A stretch of 64,000 bases of DNA from Devosia rhodophyticola (GCF_028816475.1 NZ_CP118247.1:372001-436000), one strand, 5' to 3'; shown: positions 1 through 9,699, numbered from the stretch's first letter. Numbers and translations: made by a program. Notes: generated by a model not told the origin, from the letters alone.

Positions 1-813
1 GCCCATTTCCCGGGCTCCCCCATTTTGCTGCGGGGGGCTATATTGATGATGGTGGGAAGCAAACCAGGACGCGGGCGTTGAATTGGTCGGCGCGCCGTCC
101 GACGTCTCCGGCGAACCAGAAGCGTCAGAATCGTTGGATGGGAAAAAGTGGCTTTTGCCCGCTCCGAACATAAGGGCCGTGTGCCCCAGCTTTGCGACCA
201 GCGTAGGTGCGTTGAGTCTATTATAGGAATTCGCCAGCGCGGCGGCCCACGGCGCGTTGGACCCATCGCCACGGAAATGGGAAATTGCCTTGGAGCGGGC
301 GCTACCCTGCTGCCGATGTCGTGCCAGAAGTGCCGGCTGGACAGCCACGTTCTGGTACAATGTCGACTGGCCGCGAACTGTATTGCTGTAGGATTTCACG
401 CGAGCCCCCGTATCTAAAGTTTCGAATACATTGGCACGGCAGACGGGGCACCGAAATCAATCGAAGGATTATTGCGGTACTAGTCCGTCAAGCAAAGTCG
501 AATACTGGTTAATACCGAGGGCAACGTGGTCATTTCCAAATCGGCGCGCGCGCATGCATGGTTCTCGCAGATATATCGGCGATTTGAACTCACCTTTTCG
601 TTGGCCAGCATGATTGAGCAATTGGCGTGTTCGGACTTCGAATAGATCATTGTGCTTAGCTGGATCGTCAAATATGAGGCAATGCGCCTAGAACGTCGCA
701 TAACCCTCTAACTCCATTGAGAAATTTTCACGCGGCCCCAGTGCTGCTAACCTTGACTGCGATGAATAAGATCAAGTGCCTGCACAGCAGGGACGCCAAC
801 GTCAGGCGGAGAC
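1..813. other. no recognisable gene; possible decayed sequence
   Basis: I see no convincing coding region here. The open frames present are short, overlap one another on both strands, and their translations contain no motif or composition typical of a real protein. The stretch may be long intergenic DNA or the eroded end of an older gene next to the polysaccharide locus. The promoter for the following acyltransferase probably lies in the last 100-150 bases, but I cannot point to a convincing -35/-10 pair. Confidence 0.4.
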
Positions 814-1500
814 ATGTCGACTGAAACGATTGATACCGATCGCCAGATACAGGCAGTCCATGGGCGCCGCGCCATTGAGGATGACCCTCTGTTTGAAGTT
901 GGATTGGCGGACTGGCTGCAGTCTGCCTATGGTGCAGAGGGACTCCAGGACGTCTATGCGCGCTTCGCGGTTGGCGACGGCAAACTGAATTTTCTGATGC
1001 GAAAGATGATCTGGAAAGGCGGGGCGCGCCGCTGCGGCCCGGGTTTGCAAGTGGCCAGTCAGGTCAGCTTCAAGCATCTGGAAACCTTTGAAATTGGGGC
1101 CAATGTATTCATTGGCGTCGGTGCCAATATTCAAGGCCGGTTTGATGGAACCTGCATTATTGGCAACCGGGTCTGGATCGGACCGCAGGCTTTCTTTGAT
1201 GCCCGCAATCTGGTGCTTGGCGACAATGTAGGCTGGGGACCCGGCGCAAAGGTATTGGGCTCACAGCATACCGGGCTGCCGCTGAGTGAGCCTGTGATAG
1301 CAACTCAACTTGAAATTAAGCCGGTGCGCGTTGGCGCAGGTGCTGACATTGGCACTAATGCTACCATTTTACCGGGCGTAACGATTGGCGAGGGCGCAAT
1401 CATTGGCGCTGGTGCGGTCGTGACGAGCGATATTCCCGCCTATGCCATAGCTGCGGGCGTACCGGCGCGGGTACTTCGGATGCGCCAGGATTTGGAATGA
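814..1500 (+). CDS. hexapeptide-repeat acyltransferase (WcaF/LbH family)
   Basis: The 228-residue product is a left-handed beta-helix acyltransferase, probably adding O-acetyl or another acyl group to a sugar of the polysaccharide. The N-terminal 75 residues are non-repetitive. From about residue 85 the chain shows the [LIV]-G-x4 hexapeptide rhythm, ending in a typical closing segment (GAGAVVTSDIPAYAIAAGVP). A cytosolic, trimeric acetyl-CoA-dependent enzyme is expected from the family. It is the first clear gene of the locus and precedes a GT2 glycosyltransferase on the same strand. The ATG has a short GGAG just upstream. Acceptor sugar and acyl donor cannot be read from sequence. Confidence 0.8.
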   Translation: MSTETIDTDRQIQAVHGRRAIEDDPLFEVGLADWLQSAYGAEGLQDVYARFAVGDGKLNFLMRKMIWKGGARRCGPGLQVASQVSFKHLETFEIGANVFIGVGANIQGRFDGTCIIGNRVWIGPQAFFDARNLVLGDNVGWGPGAKVLGSQHTGLPLSEPVIATQLEIKPVRVGAGADIGTNATILPGVTIGEGAIIGAGAVVTSDIPAYAIAAGVPARVLRMRQDLE

Positions 1501-1657
1501 GGTTGTTGATGCGCTCGTCCAGGCAGCGCAATGGTCCCCAATTCCATCATATCGAGCTATGGGCCCCCAGAACTCGGGTTATTGCTACCCGAGAACAGAG
1601 CCTCAACAATAGAAGCTGGCAAGGATGGTACCAAGGCCATCAGGGGAGAATACGGCG

Positions 1658-2581
1658 ATGGCCGAGCAGCTCGACGTCAGCGTTATCATCCCGCACCTGA
1701 ATGAACCCGACGATTTACGCCTCTGCCTTTTGGCGTTGAATGCCCAGCAAATGCCGGGTATGAATTTTGAGATTATCGTCGTTGACAATGGTTCGGTTCA
1801 GATGCCGGACTTTGCCACTGTGCTGGCGCCCAATGTGAAATTGGCGCGCGAACTGACCCCCGGCCCGGGACCGGCAAGGAACTTGGGCGCTTCGTTGGCC
1901 AGCGCACCGATACTCGCCTTTGTCGATGCTGACTGTGTACCGGCTCTTGGCTGGCTCGAAGTCATCGTCCGCACCTTCAGGGACAACCCCGGGATCGATT
2001 TTGCTGGCGGCGACATTGGTATCCGTCCGGCCGATGCACGACGTCTGACGGCGGTCGAATGCTATGAGAGTCTCTACAGTTATCGCGCGCGCCGATATGT
2101 CGAACGCGACGGCTACGCTGCCACTGGCAACATGGCCGTCCGCACCGAGGTGTTTCGCCAAGTCGGGCCTTTTGGTGGCATCAAGACCATGGAAGATACC
2201 GAATGGGGCAAGCGCGCCAGTGCCATGGGCCATCGCATTGCCTATATGTCGGAAGCGCGCGTCAACACGCCATCCTGCGGTTCGTTTAACGCATTGGCGC
2301 GGCGTTGGGATCGCCATGTTGCCCATGAATTTGGCGAATTGCAGGGGCAATCGCTGGGAAAGCTGCGTTGGCTTATCAAAAGTGCGGTCGTTGCGGCGTC
2401 ACCTGTGGCTGAGCTATTTACCGTTGTAAGGACATCCAAGTTGGGCCGGTGGCGGGACCGATGGGCTGCGTTGGCCTGCGTTACGCGGGTGCGGCTTTAT
2501 CGGGCGCAGCGCATGATAGGGCTGGCATTTCGTGACGATGCGGCGATGCGGCTCGATATGTGGAATCGCGACGATCTCTGA
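1658..2581 (+). CDS. family 2 glycosyltransferase
   Basis: This 307-residue GT-A fold protein opens with a classical GT2 nucleotide-binding strand (VSVIIPHLNEPDDLRLCL) and has the metal-binding acidic motif FVDADCVP near residue 90, followed by an ATGNMAVR segment and an ETEW-like catalytic region (TMEDTEWGKRA). It should transfer a sugar from a nucleotide donor to a lipid-linked intermediate on the cytosolic face. I chose the ATG at 1658 over an in-frame ATG 33 bases upstream because AGGGGAGAA lies 8 bases before it and the GT2 domain begins directly after it. Sugar specificity is unknown. Confidence 0.85.
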   Translation: MAEQLDVSVIIPHLNEPDDLRLCLLALNAQQMPGMNFEIIVVDNGSVQMPDFATVLAPNVKLARELTPGPGPARNLGASLASAPILAFVDADCVPALGWLEVIVRTFRDNPGIDFAGGDIGIRPADARRLTAVECYESLYSYRARRYVERDGYAATGNMAVRTEVFRQVGPFGGIKTMEDTEWGKRASAMGHRIAYMSEARVNTPSCGSFNALARRWDRHVAHEFGELQGQSLGKLRWLIKSAVVAASPVAELFTVVRTSKLGRWRDRWAALACVTRVRLYRAQRMIGLAFRDDAAMRLDMWNRDDL

Positions 2582-2743
2582 CGGTTAGACATGCATAAAT
2601 CGGGCTATTCTGAACCGGCTGACTAAGCCGGGTGTTAGAGAATTGTGCAATCGTTGCATCGCATGAGCAACGTGCGCGCCCTGCCCTGCCGTGGCAAATT
2701 CTACTGGAAGTAGTTGCTGTTGAGTGGATTGCACGGGGTAGAC

Positions 2744-3934
2744 ATGCCACAGGCCATAGACCATGCCAACGTTGGCGAAATCCAGCGAGCTCATGACCGG
2801 CTCAAAGGGTTGGATCAAAGTTCGTCAGAGGCCATTGCCCGTATTCCGGATTATTGCGCGTTAGCCCTTGATGGGTTGAAGCGGATGCGGTTGGGCAATG
2901 GGCATTTTCCTCAGACGATGCGGAACATTACTCGAAGTAACGGGTCGGGGACGCGGGCCGAAGGCGACAATTTGCGCTATGCGACCATTGTGGCGCAGGG
3001 GTTGGGATGGCTACCCGAAAGGTCGCAACGATCTGTTCTTGAAGGGATAACCGCCGCTGAGCTGGCGTTGATCTGCGTGCAACGCGCGGCCCATTCCAAC
3101 GATGTCGGTGTCGTGGCGCTTGCGGCGTGGGCGGCTGCGGAAACGGCTGGCGTATTCGCCAAAGGCCTGTTCGACCGGCTCGAAAAAATGTTGGCAAGTG
3201 TTAGCATCGAGACCGTTCCGGTTGCTTGGACGTTAACCGCGACACTCGCAGCGCGTCACCTTGGCAATGTCGAAAATTTGCAAAAAGTCGCGACGCGGCG
3301 ACTGATGGATGCGCAGGGTCCAAAAGGTCTGTTTGGTCACGTCACGCCACTGAGTTCTGCGCGGTGGCATCGCGCCCATCTGGGATGCTTTGCCGATCAG
3401 GTTTACCCCATTCAGGCCCTCGCCCGTCTTGGCCAGGCCGATGGCAACAGTGAGGCGCTGCAGGCGGCCAATGATTGTGCGGCTCGTATTGTTCATTTGC
3501 AGGGAACCGCCGGGCAATGGTGGTGGCATTATGACGTTCGCGACGGCAGCGTTACCGAGGGGTTCCCGGTATATAGCGTGCATCAGCATGCAATGGCGCC
3601 GATGGCGCTGCTGGACCTGCATGAAGCGGGTGGCACCGACTACCGCGCAGCGGTCATCAAAGGTCTGGAATGGATCGACAATCCATATGAAGCGCGAGAC
3701 CCGCTGGTTTCGCTTGAAGATGGGATGATCTGGCGAAAGGTGGGGCGGACTGAACCGCCGAAGTTCGTGCGCTCGATTTCGGCCCTGAGCACTTCCGTCA
3801 AGACCGGTTGGCATTTGCCTGGGCTCGACGCGATCTTTCCGCCTGGAAAAATCGATTATGAGTGTCGCCCTTATGAATTTGGGTGGATGCTTTATGCGTG
3901 GCACGCGGGCGGCGTGGTGAAACGGCTGGCCTGA
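2744..3934 (+). CDS. hypothetical protein, probable alpha/alpha-toroid fold
   Basis: I do not recognise a named family for this 396-residue protein. It is built of amphipathic helices with Ala-rich repeats about every 50 residues, and has conserved-looking aromatic/His clusters (QWWWHYDVRDG, VYSVHQHAMAPMAL, YEFGWMLYAWHAGG). That pattern resembles six-hairpin glycosidases, polysaccharide lyases or C5-epimerase-like (alpha/alpha)-barrels, so an enzyme acting on the polysaccharide is a reasonable inference, not a demonstrated one. No signal peptide is visible, so it is probably cytosolic. It lies between a glycosyltransferase and the Wzy-like gene. The start is uncertain: a TTG 30 bases upstream with GGAAG before it is an alternative. 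Confidence 0.65.
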   Translation: MPQAIDHANVGEIQRAHDRLKGLDQSSSEAIARIPDYCALALDGLKRMRLGNGHFPQTMRNITRSNGSGTRAEGDNLRYATIVAQGLGWLPERSQRSVLEGITAAELALICVQRAAHSNDVGVVALAAWAAAETAGVFAKGLFDRLEKMLASVSIETVPVAWTLTATLAARHLGNVENLQKVATRRLMDAQGPKGLFGHVTPLSSARWHRAHLGCFADQVYPIQALARLGQADGNSEALQAANDCAARIVHLQGTAGQWWWHYDVRDGSVTEGFPVYSVHQHAMAPMALLDLHEAGGTDYRAAVIKGLEWIDNPYEARDPLVSLEDGMIWRKVGRTEPPKFVRSISALSTSVKTGWHLPGLDAIFPPGKIDYECRPYEFGWMLYAWHAGGVVKRLA

Positions 3935-4018
3935 CCGGTTCGAAGTCTAGCTCCTATTAGCAATCCCCAACTGGCAGCGATCCCCGTAATCTGGGCTCTC
4001 AATATCGAGACCGCACCT

Positions 4019-5425
4019 ATGTCGACACTCACCGTCAGTCGCGCTGACAGACGCGCAAAGGTCGCCCACCGCAGCCCGAGGGATGAGCGGCCAGGTGTCG
4101 GGCGTGTGCGCGAACCGGGCAATTCCCATCGCCTGCATGGCGCGGTGATCCTTTTGCTTTTCACCTGGATGCTGCCTTGGGAGTATTTTCTCGGATCCGT
4201 CCGACTGACGCCCTATCGCCTGTCGCTCATTGTGCTTTTGCTGCCCAGTCTGATGTGGTTCGCCGCCGGACGCGCGGGCCGCGTCAGGCTGCCCGACGTT
4301 CTGCTTTTAGGATTTGCCCTTTGGTGCATGCTCAGCCTGGGGGTAGTCCATGGCATCAGTACGGCGTTTCAAACCGGCGGCATTCAATTTCTTGAAACGC
4401 TGACGCCTTATTTGATAGCGCGGTGCTGCATCAGAAACGCTGACGACTTTCGCGCCCTGGCGCGACTGCTGACCTGGATTGTATTGGCGCTGTTGCCATT
4501 TGCAGTCTTTGAAGCGGTAACCGGGCGCAACATCTATCTTGAAATCATGTCGCAGTTCTTTTCCACCATTGAGCTCGCACATAAGGACCCTAGATGGGGT
4601 TTGAGGCGGGTGCAGCTGTTCTTTGAGCATCCAATCCTGATGGGTGTTTGCCTTGGCAGTATCCTGACGCTGACACATCTCGTTGTCGGTCGGGAGTTCT
4701 ATTTCGGTCGCCGCTGGATGCGATCGACAATGGTTGGGCTAACCGCCGCACTTTCACTGTCCTCAGGGCCACTCAGCGGCATGATGGTGCAGATAATATT
4801 GATGGGATGGAACTGGTTCTTCAGCAAAATCAAGGGGCGTTGGACCATCCTGATATCGCTGGTTCTGATGTTCATTCTGGCGGTGCAGCTGTTTGCCCGC
4901 CGTCCCCTGCCGAACATTCTGGTGTCGTTCGCCTTCGAGCAGGAATCTGGATACTATCGGATACTCATCTGGAACTATGGGTCTGAGTCGGTCGCCCGGC
5001 ATCCCTGGTTTGGTGTTGGCCTGGGGAGTTGGGACCGGCCTGCATGGATGCCCCCGAGCATTGACATGTTCTGGCTCTACAACGCTATCGTATTTGGATT
5101 GCCAGGTGGCGTGCTGATGATGGCGTTTTTCGCTGTCACAGTCTGGTCGATTGGCAAAGTTCGCAATCTGGACCAGCGCCTATACGACTATCGCGCCGCC
5201 TATCTGATTGCCATGACTTCGTTTTTCCTGACCGGATGGATGGTTCATTTCTGGAACGGAACCTATGTGTTCTTTCTGTTCATGGTAGGCGCTGGCATGT
5301 GGCTACTAAACGTGCCGCGCCAAGATGATGGGCTCAAGCTTGAGCCAGAGGAGCGGGCCATGGCAAGCCGGTCCCGGCGGCCCCTTCGGGCCCCTCGTCA
5401 GCCCGTTGGACACAGAGAGAGGTAG
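4019..5425 (+). CDS. O-antigen polymerase/ligase-like membrane protein (Wzy type)
   Basis: This 468-residue integral membrane protein has about ten to twelve hydrophobic segments after a basic, hydrophilic N-terminus of about 40 residues. A larger periplasmic loop near residues 300-350 carries the pattern typical of the O-antigen ligase/polymerase superfamily (HPWFGVGLGSWDRPAW). The family joins undecaprenyl-linked oligosaccharide units in the inner membrane. In this locus, with a Wzx-like flippase, an ExoY-like initiator and a chain-length protein, a Wzy repeat-unit polymerase is the best reading. A ligase role cannot be excluded. The Arg-rich C-terminal tail is cytosolic. It ends 14 bases from a convergent glycosyltransferase gene. 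Confidence 0.8.
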   Translation: MSTLTVSRADRRAKVAHRSPRDERPGVGRVREPGNSHRLHGAVILLLFTWMLPWEYFLGSVRLTPYRLSLIVLLLPSLMWFAAGRAGRVRLPDVLLLGFALWCMLSLGVVHGISTAFQTGGIQFLETLTPYLIARCCIRNADDFRALARLLTWIVLALLPFAVFEAVTGRNIYLEIMSQFFSTIELAHKDPRWGLRRVQLFFEHPILMGVCLGSILTLTHLVVGREFYFGRRWMRSTMVGLTAALSLSSGPLSGMMVQIILMGWNWFFSKIKGRWTILISLVLMFILAVQLFARRPLPNILVSFAFEQESGYYRILIWNYGSESVARHPWFGVGLGSWDRPAWMPPSIDMFWLYNAIVFGLPGGVLMMAFFAVTVWSIGKVRNLDQRLYDYRAAYLIAMTSFFLTGWMVHFWNGTYVFFLFMVGAGMWLLNVPRQDDGLKLEPEERAMASRSRRPLRAPRQPVGHRER

Positions 5426-5438
5426 TTGTCAGCGGTTC

Positions 5439-6692
5439 TTAAGGGGACTGGCGCGAGAACTTGGCGACCTTGGCAATCTCATCAACGGCATTGAAATCTT
5501 CGGGGGCCTGTCGCCCGGTCAGACGGACAAACCGACCACGTGCCTTATGCACCAGTAGCTGGGCTGCCGTGCTGGCCGCTTCCCTGAACAGGGTTATTCG
5601 ACTTGGTCGCTCGCGCATCCATTCCTCGTAAAAACCGATCTGCCGTTCGGCGGCACCGGTCAGGCTGAAGCGATCTTCGACAAATTTTCTCGAAAATGCC
5701 GCCAGTTCCGACCTTCGACTTTCGCTTTGAAGAAGCCCGGCAAGAATATTGGCAAGCGGTTCTGGTCGCGTGTTGCCATCGCCAAGCCCATAAAAACCCT
5801 GCCAAAGGAACATTTCAGCCGTATCGGGGGTCAAAAGTTCGGAAAAGCCTCGTTCGCCGAGAACGATGACAGGTTTTGCAAACGCCATCGCCCGCAATGC
5901 CGAACCACCCATCCCGAGGATGATATCAGCGGCAGCGTATGCGGAACGCGGATCGGCGCGCTCACCGGTGAGTATGATCGTTTTATCGCCGGTGCGTTGA
6001 TTGACCTTGGCGGCGGCACTGGCGAGCGCCTGATGCGCAGGACCGTCGCCGACAATTACCAAACGTGCGCCGGTTTGGTCTGCCAAGAGATCGACAGCGG
6101 CGATGGCGCGCTCCAACCCCTCGAGTTTGAGTGCGACGGCCAGCCGTGAAACAACGACGATTGTTGGTCGATCATCCAAATCAAATTCGGCCCGGAACCC
6201 CTGTCCATCAATCATCGGCGAATTGCTTTGGACGTCGACCGGCGGCTCGATGACTCGGATAGGGCCCGAGCGGCCGGTACGGGCCGCCGCTGCGATCTGC
6301 TCGGTCCCCACGATCAGGGGCATTGAGGATGGAATGAACGGTGCGACAGACATCGACATTGCCGTACAGCCAACGGTCACCCCATCCGAAAGCAGTGGCC
6401 CATAAAACCCTTCGATCGAGGGTGGCCATTCGTAGCCGTGGACGACGTCGATATTCTCGCTCCGGCAGAGATCACGCAGGGCGCAGGCAATTTGCATTGA
6501 GGGACGCACCCTATGGGGTGGTGCCAGAACAAGCGGCAGATCAAGCTCTTTTATAGTGGTTGCGAGGCTGCCGGTTTCGGCGGCGAAAATGGTTACATCG
6601 TGCCCACGGTCCCGGACTGCGGCGGCAAGTTCAATGGCGTTGAGCTGACTGCCGCCGATGGACAGGACGTGGGGGTAAACAACTATGCGCAT
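5439..6692 (-). CDS. family 4 glycosyltransferase (GT-B fold)
   Basis: The 417-residue protein has a GT-B layout: an N-terminal acceptor domain beginning MRIVVYPHVLSIGGSQLNAI, with the GG-S/Q loop of GT4 enzymes, and a C-terminal domain with PTIVVVSRLAVALKLEGLER, a GDGPAHQAL segment and an E-x7-E-like region around GGSALRAMAFAKPVIV. It should transfer a sugar from a nucleotide donor to the growing lipid-linked unit. It is the last gene of a leftward group with the two GT2 genes to its right. The linker after the GT domain (last 70 residues) is basic and may contact the membrane. Donor and linkage unknown. Confidence 0.85.
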   Translation of the reverse strand: MRIVVYPHVLSIGGSQLNAIELAAAVRDRGHDVTIFAAETGSLATTIKELDLPLVLAPPHRVRPSMQIACALRDLCRSENIDVVHGYEWPPSIEGFYGPLLSDGVTVGCTAMSMSVAPFIPSSMPLIVGTEQIAAAARTGRSGPIRVIEPPVDVQSNSPMIDGQGFRAEFDLDDRPTIVVVSRLAVALKLEGLERAIAAVDLLADQTGARLVIVGDGPAHQALASAAAKVNQRTGDKTIILTGERADPRSAYAAADIILGMGGSALRAMAFAKPVIVLGERGFSELLTPDTAEMFLWQGFYGLGDGNTRPEPLANILAGLLQSESRRSELAAFSRKFVEDRFSLTGAAERQIGFYEEWMRERPSRITLFREAASTAAQLLVHKARGRFVRLTGRQAPEDFNAVDEIAKVAKFSRQSP

Positions 6693-6701
6693 GGGGAGCC
6701 G

Positions 6702-7622
6702 CTAACCCAAAAAGCTATGGGCGACGCGCCGAAGCGAGCGGCCGGTGCGGCGCATCTGGCTCTGTGCCAGAAGCCAGATTGCCGAAGGGTGAGCGCGCAC
6801 GCTTTCCACAATGAAGCGCCTGGCCCAACGGGTTTTGCCGGTCGCAGCTAGACTGCGCGCGATATCAACCATGATAGCGGCGCGTTGGCTGGGATATTGG
6901 CGCAGCAGTTCCCGATTGACCGTCAGTATGCGCACCGTGCCCATAGCCTGTTTGCTGCGACTACCCGAAATGCTGTCGGGTGACACATAGGCCAGCATGA
7001 CTGGCCGGTTGTCTTCATGGATGCGGGTGATCTGGCTGATCCGCACGGCGAATTCCCAGTCTTCATTGGCCTTGGCGCAGATGTCGAACCAATCGGCTGT
7101 CGGCAGCAAATTGCGCCGAAACAGGGCGCAGGGCAGAACCAGCCGATTGGCATCGAGCATGGAGCCGACCTGATTTGACTGGTCGATGGCTTTGCTGAGA
7201 TCTGGCGCCACGCAAACCTTGTCAGCGCCGAAAACATAATTCTCGTCGCGCCCGTATATGATCCGGTGACTGGTGACGACGCCGACATCGTCGGGGAGCG
7301 CGGCAAACATTGCCAACTGCCACTCCAACTTTTTTGGCAACCAGAGGTCGTCACTATCCTGAAAGGCAACGAATGTGCCTTGTGCGGCGGCAACGCCGGT
7401 ATTGCGGGCGGCAGCGGCCCCGCCATTCTGCTCGCGCCGGATATATTTGATCCGCGGATCGCCAATGGCATCAAGGACCGACTTGATGTCCTCCTTTGAC
7501 CCATCATCGACAACGATAAGTTCGAGATCGCCAAACGATTGCGAGAGCACGCTGGTTGCGGAGGCGCGGATCGAGTCTTTTCGATTGTGCGAGGGCAGAA
7601 TGACCGAGACTGTGGGGTTCAT
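6702..7622 (-). CDS. family 2 glycosyltransferase
   Basis: This GT2 enzyme of 306 residues begins MNPTVSVILPSHNRKDSIRA and has the donor-site motif FQDSDDLWLPKKLEWQ near residue 85, where DxDD binds metal and nucleotide. The last 100 residues hold basic helices typical of membrane-associated GT2 enzymes. I chose the ATG at 7622, not an in-frame start 42 bases upstream, because GAGG lies just before it and the longer form would overlap the preceding glycosyltransferase gene, which stops 7 bases away. The tight spacing implies co-transcription with both flanking glycosyltransferases. Confidence 0.85.
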   Translation of the reverse strand: MNPTVSVILPSHNRKDSIRASATSVLSQSFGDLELIVVDDGSKEDIKSVLDAIGDPRIKYIRREQNGGAAAARNTGVAAAQGTFVAFQDSDDLWLPKKLEWQLAMFAALPDDVGVVTSHRIIYGRDENYVFGADKVCVAPDLSKAIDQSNQVGSMLDANRLVLPCALFRRNLLPTADWFDICAKANEDWEFAVRISQITRIHEDNRPVMLAYVSPDSISGSRSKQAMGTVRILTVNRELLRQYPSQRAAIMVDIARSLAATGKTRWARRFIVESVRAHPSAIWLLAQSQMRRTGRSLRRVAHSFLG

Positions 7623-7629
7623 GCATGCC

Positions 7630-8592
7630 TCATTGTTGCTGGAATATTTTTGGCCAGTTGGCACCTGATGGCTGGCGTCGGATTGCAGCCGCCATGCCGG
7701 CGCGATGCACCGGCGATCCGCCTGCGCTGCGCAGGGCCTCGCCGGTCCAGACCGCCAATCTGAACAGAGCCGTCGAGATCATACCATGATGGCGAGCATA
7801 GTCGCGAATGCGGTTGATCGTGAGAATTGAATACAGGCGGCTGTTTTGTCCATATTCCCCGCCGATGTGGATCAGTTCGGCCTCGGGCTCGTAAACGATG
7901 CGGAAGCCGGCAGCGCGCACGCGTCGCTGAAAGTCCACTTCCTCGCTATATAAAAAGAATGTTTCGTCCCAGGGACCGACACGCTCGCGCGCTTCGGCCG
8001 AGATAGCCAATGCAGCGCCGCTGGCCCAATCAACATCCCGAGCGATTCGATAGTGAGTATCATCGACTATGCACTCGCCCTGATCAAAGCTGGAGCCCAG
8101 TTTGTCGCCGAGCAGCGCGTCGGCCCAGGCGGTTAGAACTGTGGGTTCGCGGCGGAGCGAAAAGCTTGGTGTTCCGTCTTCATGCACGACCCTTGGGGCC
8201 GCAACGCCGACGCCGGGGAGCCGCAATGCTGCCACCAACCGGGCAGCAGCGCCGCGCGACAGCCGAATATCGGGATTGAGGATGAGAACATCTGCGCCCG
8301 CCTCAATTGTTGCCAATGCGGCATTGATCCCAGCCGCATAGCCGCCGTTTCGGCCTGTAGGAATGATCCGGGGGCAAATTGGATGGGCCGAGGCCAAGGC
8401 AATGCTGTTGTCGCTCGAGGCGTTGTCGGCGATCACGACTTCTGTGTTCGAGAGGCCCTCAAGTCCGTCGGCCAACGTATCCAGCAAGCCGCCCAATGTG
8501 TCCGCACTATTATATGTGACAATCACAAGGGCGAGCGGCCGGTTGTCGCTGGCCGAAAATCCTACAGCTACTGATGCGGTCTGAACGGTCAC
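7630..8592 (-). CDS. family 2 glycosyltransferase, rhamnosyltransferase-like
   Basis: The 320-residue protein resembles the WbbL/RfbF-type GT2 branch: LALVIVTYNSADTLGGLL, then a DNASSDNS element, a VLILNPDIRLSRGAA donor motif, and the GAALAISAEARERVGPWDETFF segment with FLYSEEVDF that typifies rhamnosyltransferase-like enzymes. This family resemblance does not prove that the sugar is rhamnose. The start is GTG, supported by TTGGAG about 8 bases upstream; no better ATG exists before the GT domain. It is the first gene of the leftward glycosyltransferase operon, so its promoter should lie in the 239-base gap shared with the rightward WecG-like gene. Confidence 0.85.
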   Translation of the reverse strand: MTVQTASVAVGFSASDNRPLALVIVTYNSADTLGGLLDTLADGLEGLSNTEVVIADNASSDNSIALASAHPICPRIIPTGRNGGYAAGINAALATIEAGADVLILNPDIRLSRGAAARLVAALRLPGVGVAAPRVVHEDGTPSFSLRREPTVLTAWADALLGDKLGSSFDQGECIVDDTHYRIARDVDWASGAALAISAEARERVGPWDETFFLYSEEVDFQRRVRAAGFRIVYEPEAELIHIGGEYGQNSRLYSILTINRIRDYARHHGMISTALFRLAVWTGEALRSAGGSPVHRAGMAAAIRRQPSGANWPKIFQQQ

Positions 8593-8831
8593 CCGAAGCG
8601 CTCCAAGTTACATTTTCTCCTTTTAAGACTATCCGTTAGCGGGGCGGCGGGTGAACTAGGGATTTTAGGTTAAGCGGGTGCCGTTCTGCTTAGCGACTAA
8701 ATAAGGATAGCCATTGGATGCCTACTCTTGGGCTAGAGGGCATCAATATTACTCCCCTCCCAGACCGGCCCGATTGATTGCTGACCTATCTCACCTCCCC
8801 CTAACCTCGCAGTGGAAACAGGGAGGCTGAC

Positions 8832-9689
8832 ATGGCTTTCGACTTTGAAGCACCACGGGGAATGACCGCGATCACGGGAGCAAAGCCTTCCCCCCGCAGG
8901 CTGCTTTTCGGCCTTTATGTCGATAGCATGCGCATGGACGAGACGGTTGAGCGCTGCCGACAGGCCATCCAGACGCACACATCGTTGCTCGTTGGCGTGC
9001 TGAATGCGGCGAAAATCGTCAATCTTCGGCGTGATCCGGGCCTGCGCGAAGCAATTTTGGACTGTGATCTGCTGCTTGCCGATGGACAATCGATTGTGTG
9101 GGCCAGCCGGTTGCTGGGCAAGCCATTGCCGGAGCGGGTGACGGGGATCGATCTTTTCGAGCAATTGCTCGCCCTGGCGGATCAGCAGCAGCGCGGCATT
9201 TATCTGCTGGGCGCCAAGCCTCAAGTTCTTGCTGCGCTGGAAGCAAATATCGCAAAGCGTTGGCCAAACGTAAAAATCGCTGGCAGTCATCACGGCTATT
9301 ACAGCGAAGATGAGGCGACCACGATTGCAACCGACATTCGTGCGTCGGGTGCCGACATGCTTTTTCTGGGCATGGCCTCGCCGAAAAAGGAAATATTCCT
9401 GCGCCGGTTTCGCCATGAGCTCGATGTTCCTGTGCTGCACGGGGTCGGTGGATCGTTTGATGTTCTGGCCGGCCTTACCCGACGCGCGCCGCCGAGTTGG
9501 CGACGGCTCGGCCTCGAATGGGCCTATCGGCTGGTTCAGGAACCGGGGCGGCTATGGAAACGATATCTGATGACCAATAGCGCCTTTGTGGCGCTGACGG
9601 TGCGCGAGGCCCTACGTCCCGCAGCGCCGCTGGGGCCATCCGCATCTACCGAACAAATCGAACCCCCGCCGCATAAGCGCGCGCCATAG
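8832..9689 (+). CDS. WecG/TagA/CpsF family glycosyltransferase (GT26)
   Basis: The 285-residue product has the hallmarks of GT26: a YVDSMRMDETVERC entry region, LLADGQSIVWASRLLG with the catalytic-region Asp, GIDLFEQLL, MASPKKEIFLRRF, and GVGGSFDVLAGLTRRAP. WecG of enterobacterial common antigen transfers ManNAcA, and TagA transfers ManNAc, onto undecaprenyl-linked GlcNAc. Here the next two genes make UDP-ManNAc and UDP-ManNAcA, so transfer of ManNAcA is a strong contextual inference. GGGAGG lies 5-10 bases before the ATG. The C-terminal 35 residues are Pro-rich and probably disordered. Confidence 0.85.
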   Translation: MAFDFEAPRGMTAITGAKPSPRRLLFGLYVDSMRMDETVERCRQAIQTHTSLLVGVLNAAKIVNLRRDPGLREAILDCDLLLADGQSIVWASRLLGKPLPERVTGIDLFEQLLALADQQQRGIYLLGAKPQVLAALEANIAKRWPNVKIAGSHHGYYSEDEATTIATDIRASGADMLFLGMASPKKEIFLRRFRHELDVPVLHGVGGSFDVLAGLTRRAPPSWRRLGLEWAYRLVQEPGRLWKRYLMTNSAFVALTVREALRPAAPLGPSASTEQIEPPPHKRAP

Positions 9690-9699
9690 GACCAATGTG

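Noticed and set aside
480..701. Leftward 73-codon open frame in the gene-free stretch
   Set aside because: No motif, odd composition, overlaps other frames and has no ribosome site; probably chance.
3233..3904. Long 223-codon frame opposite the alpha-helical protein gene
   Set aside because: It is antisense to a well-formed gene, and its composition is typical of a shadow frame of GC-rich DNA.
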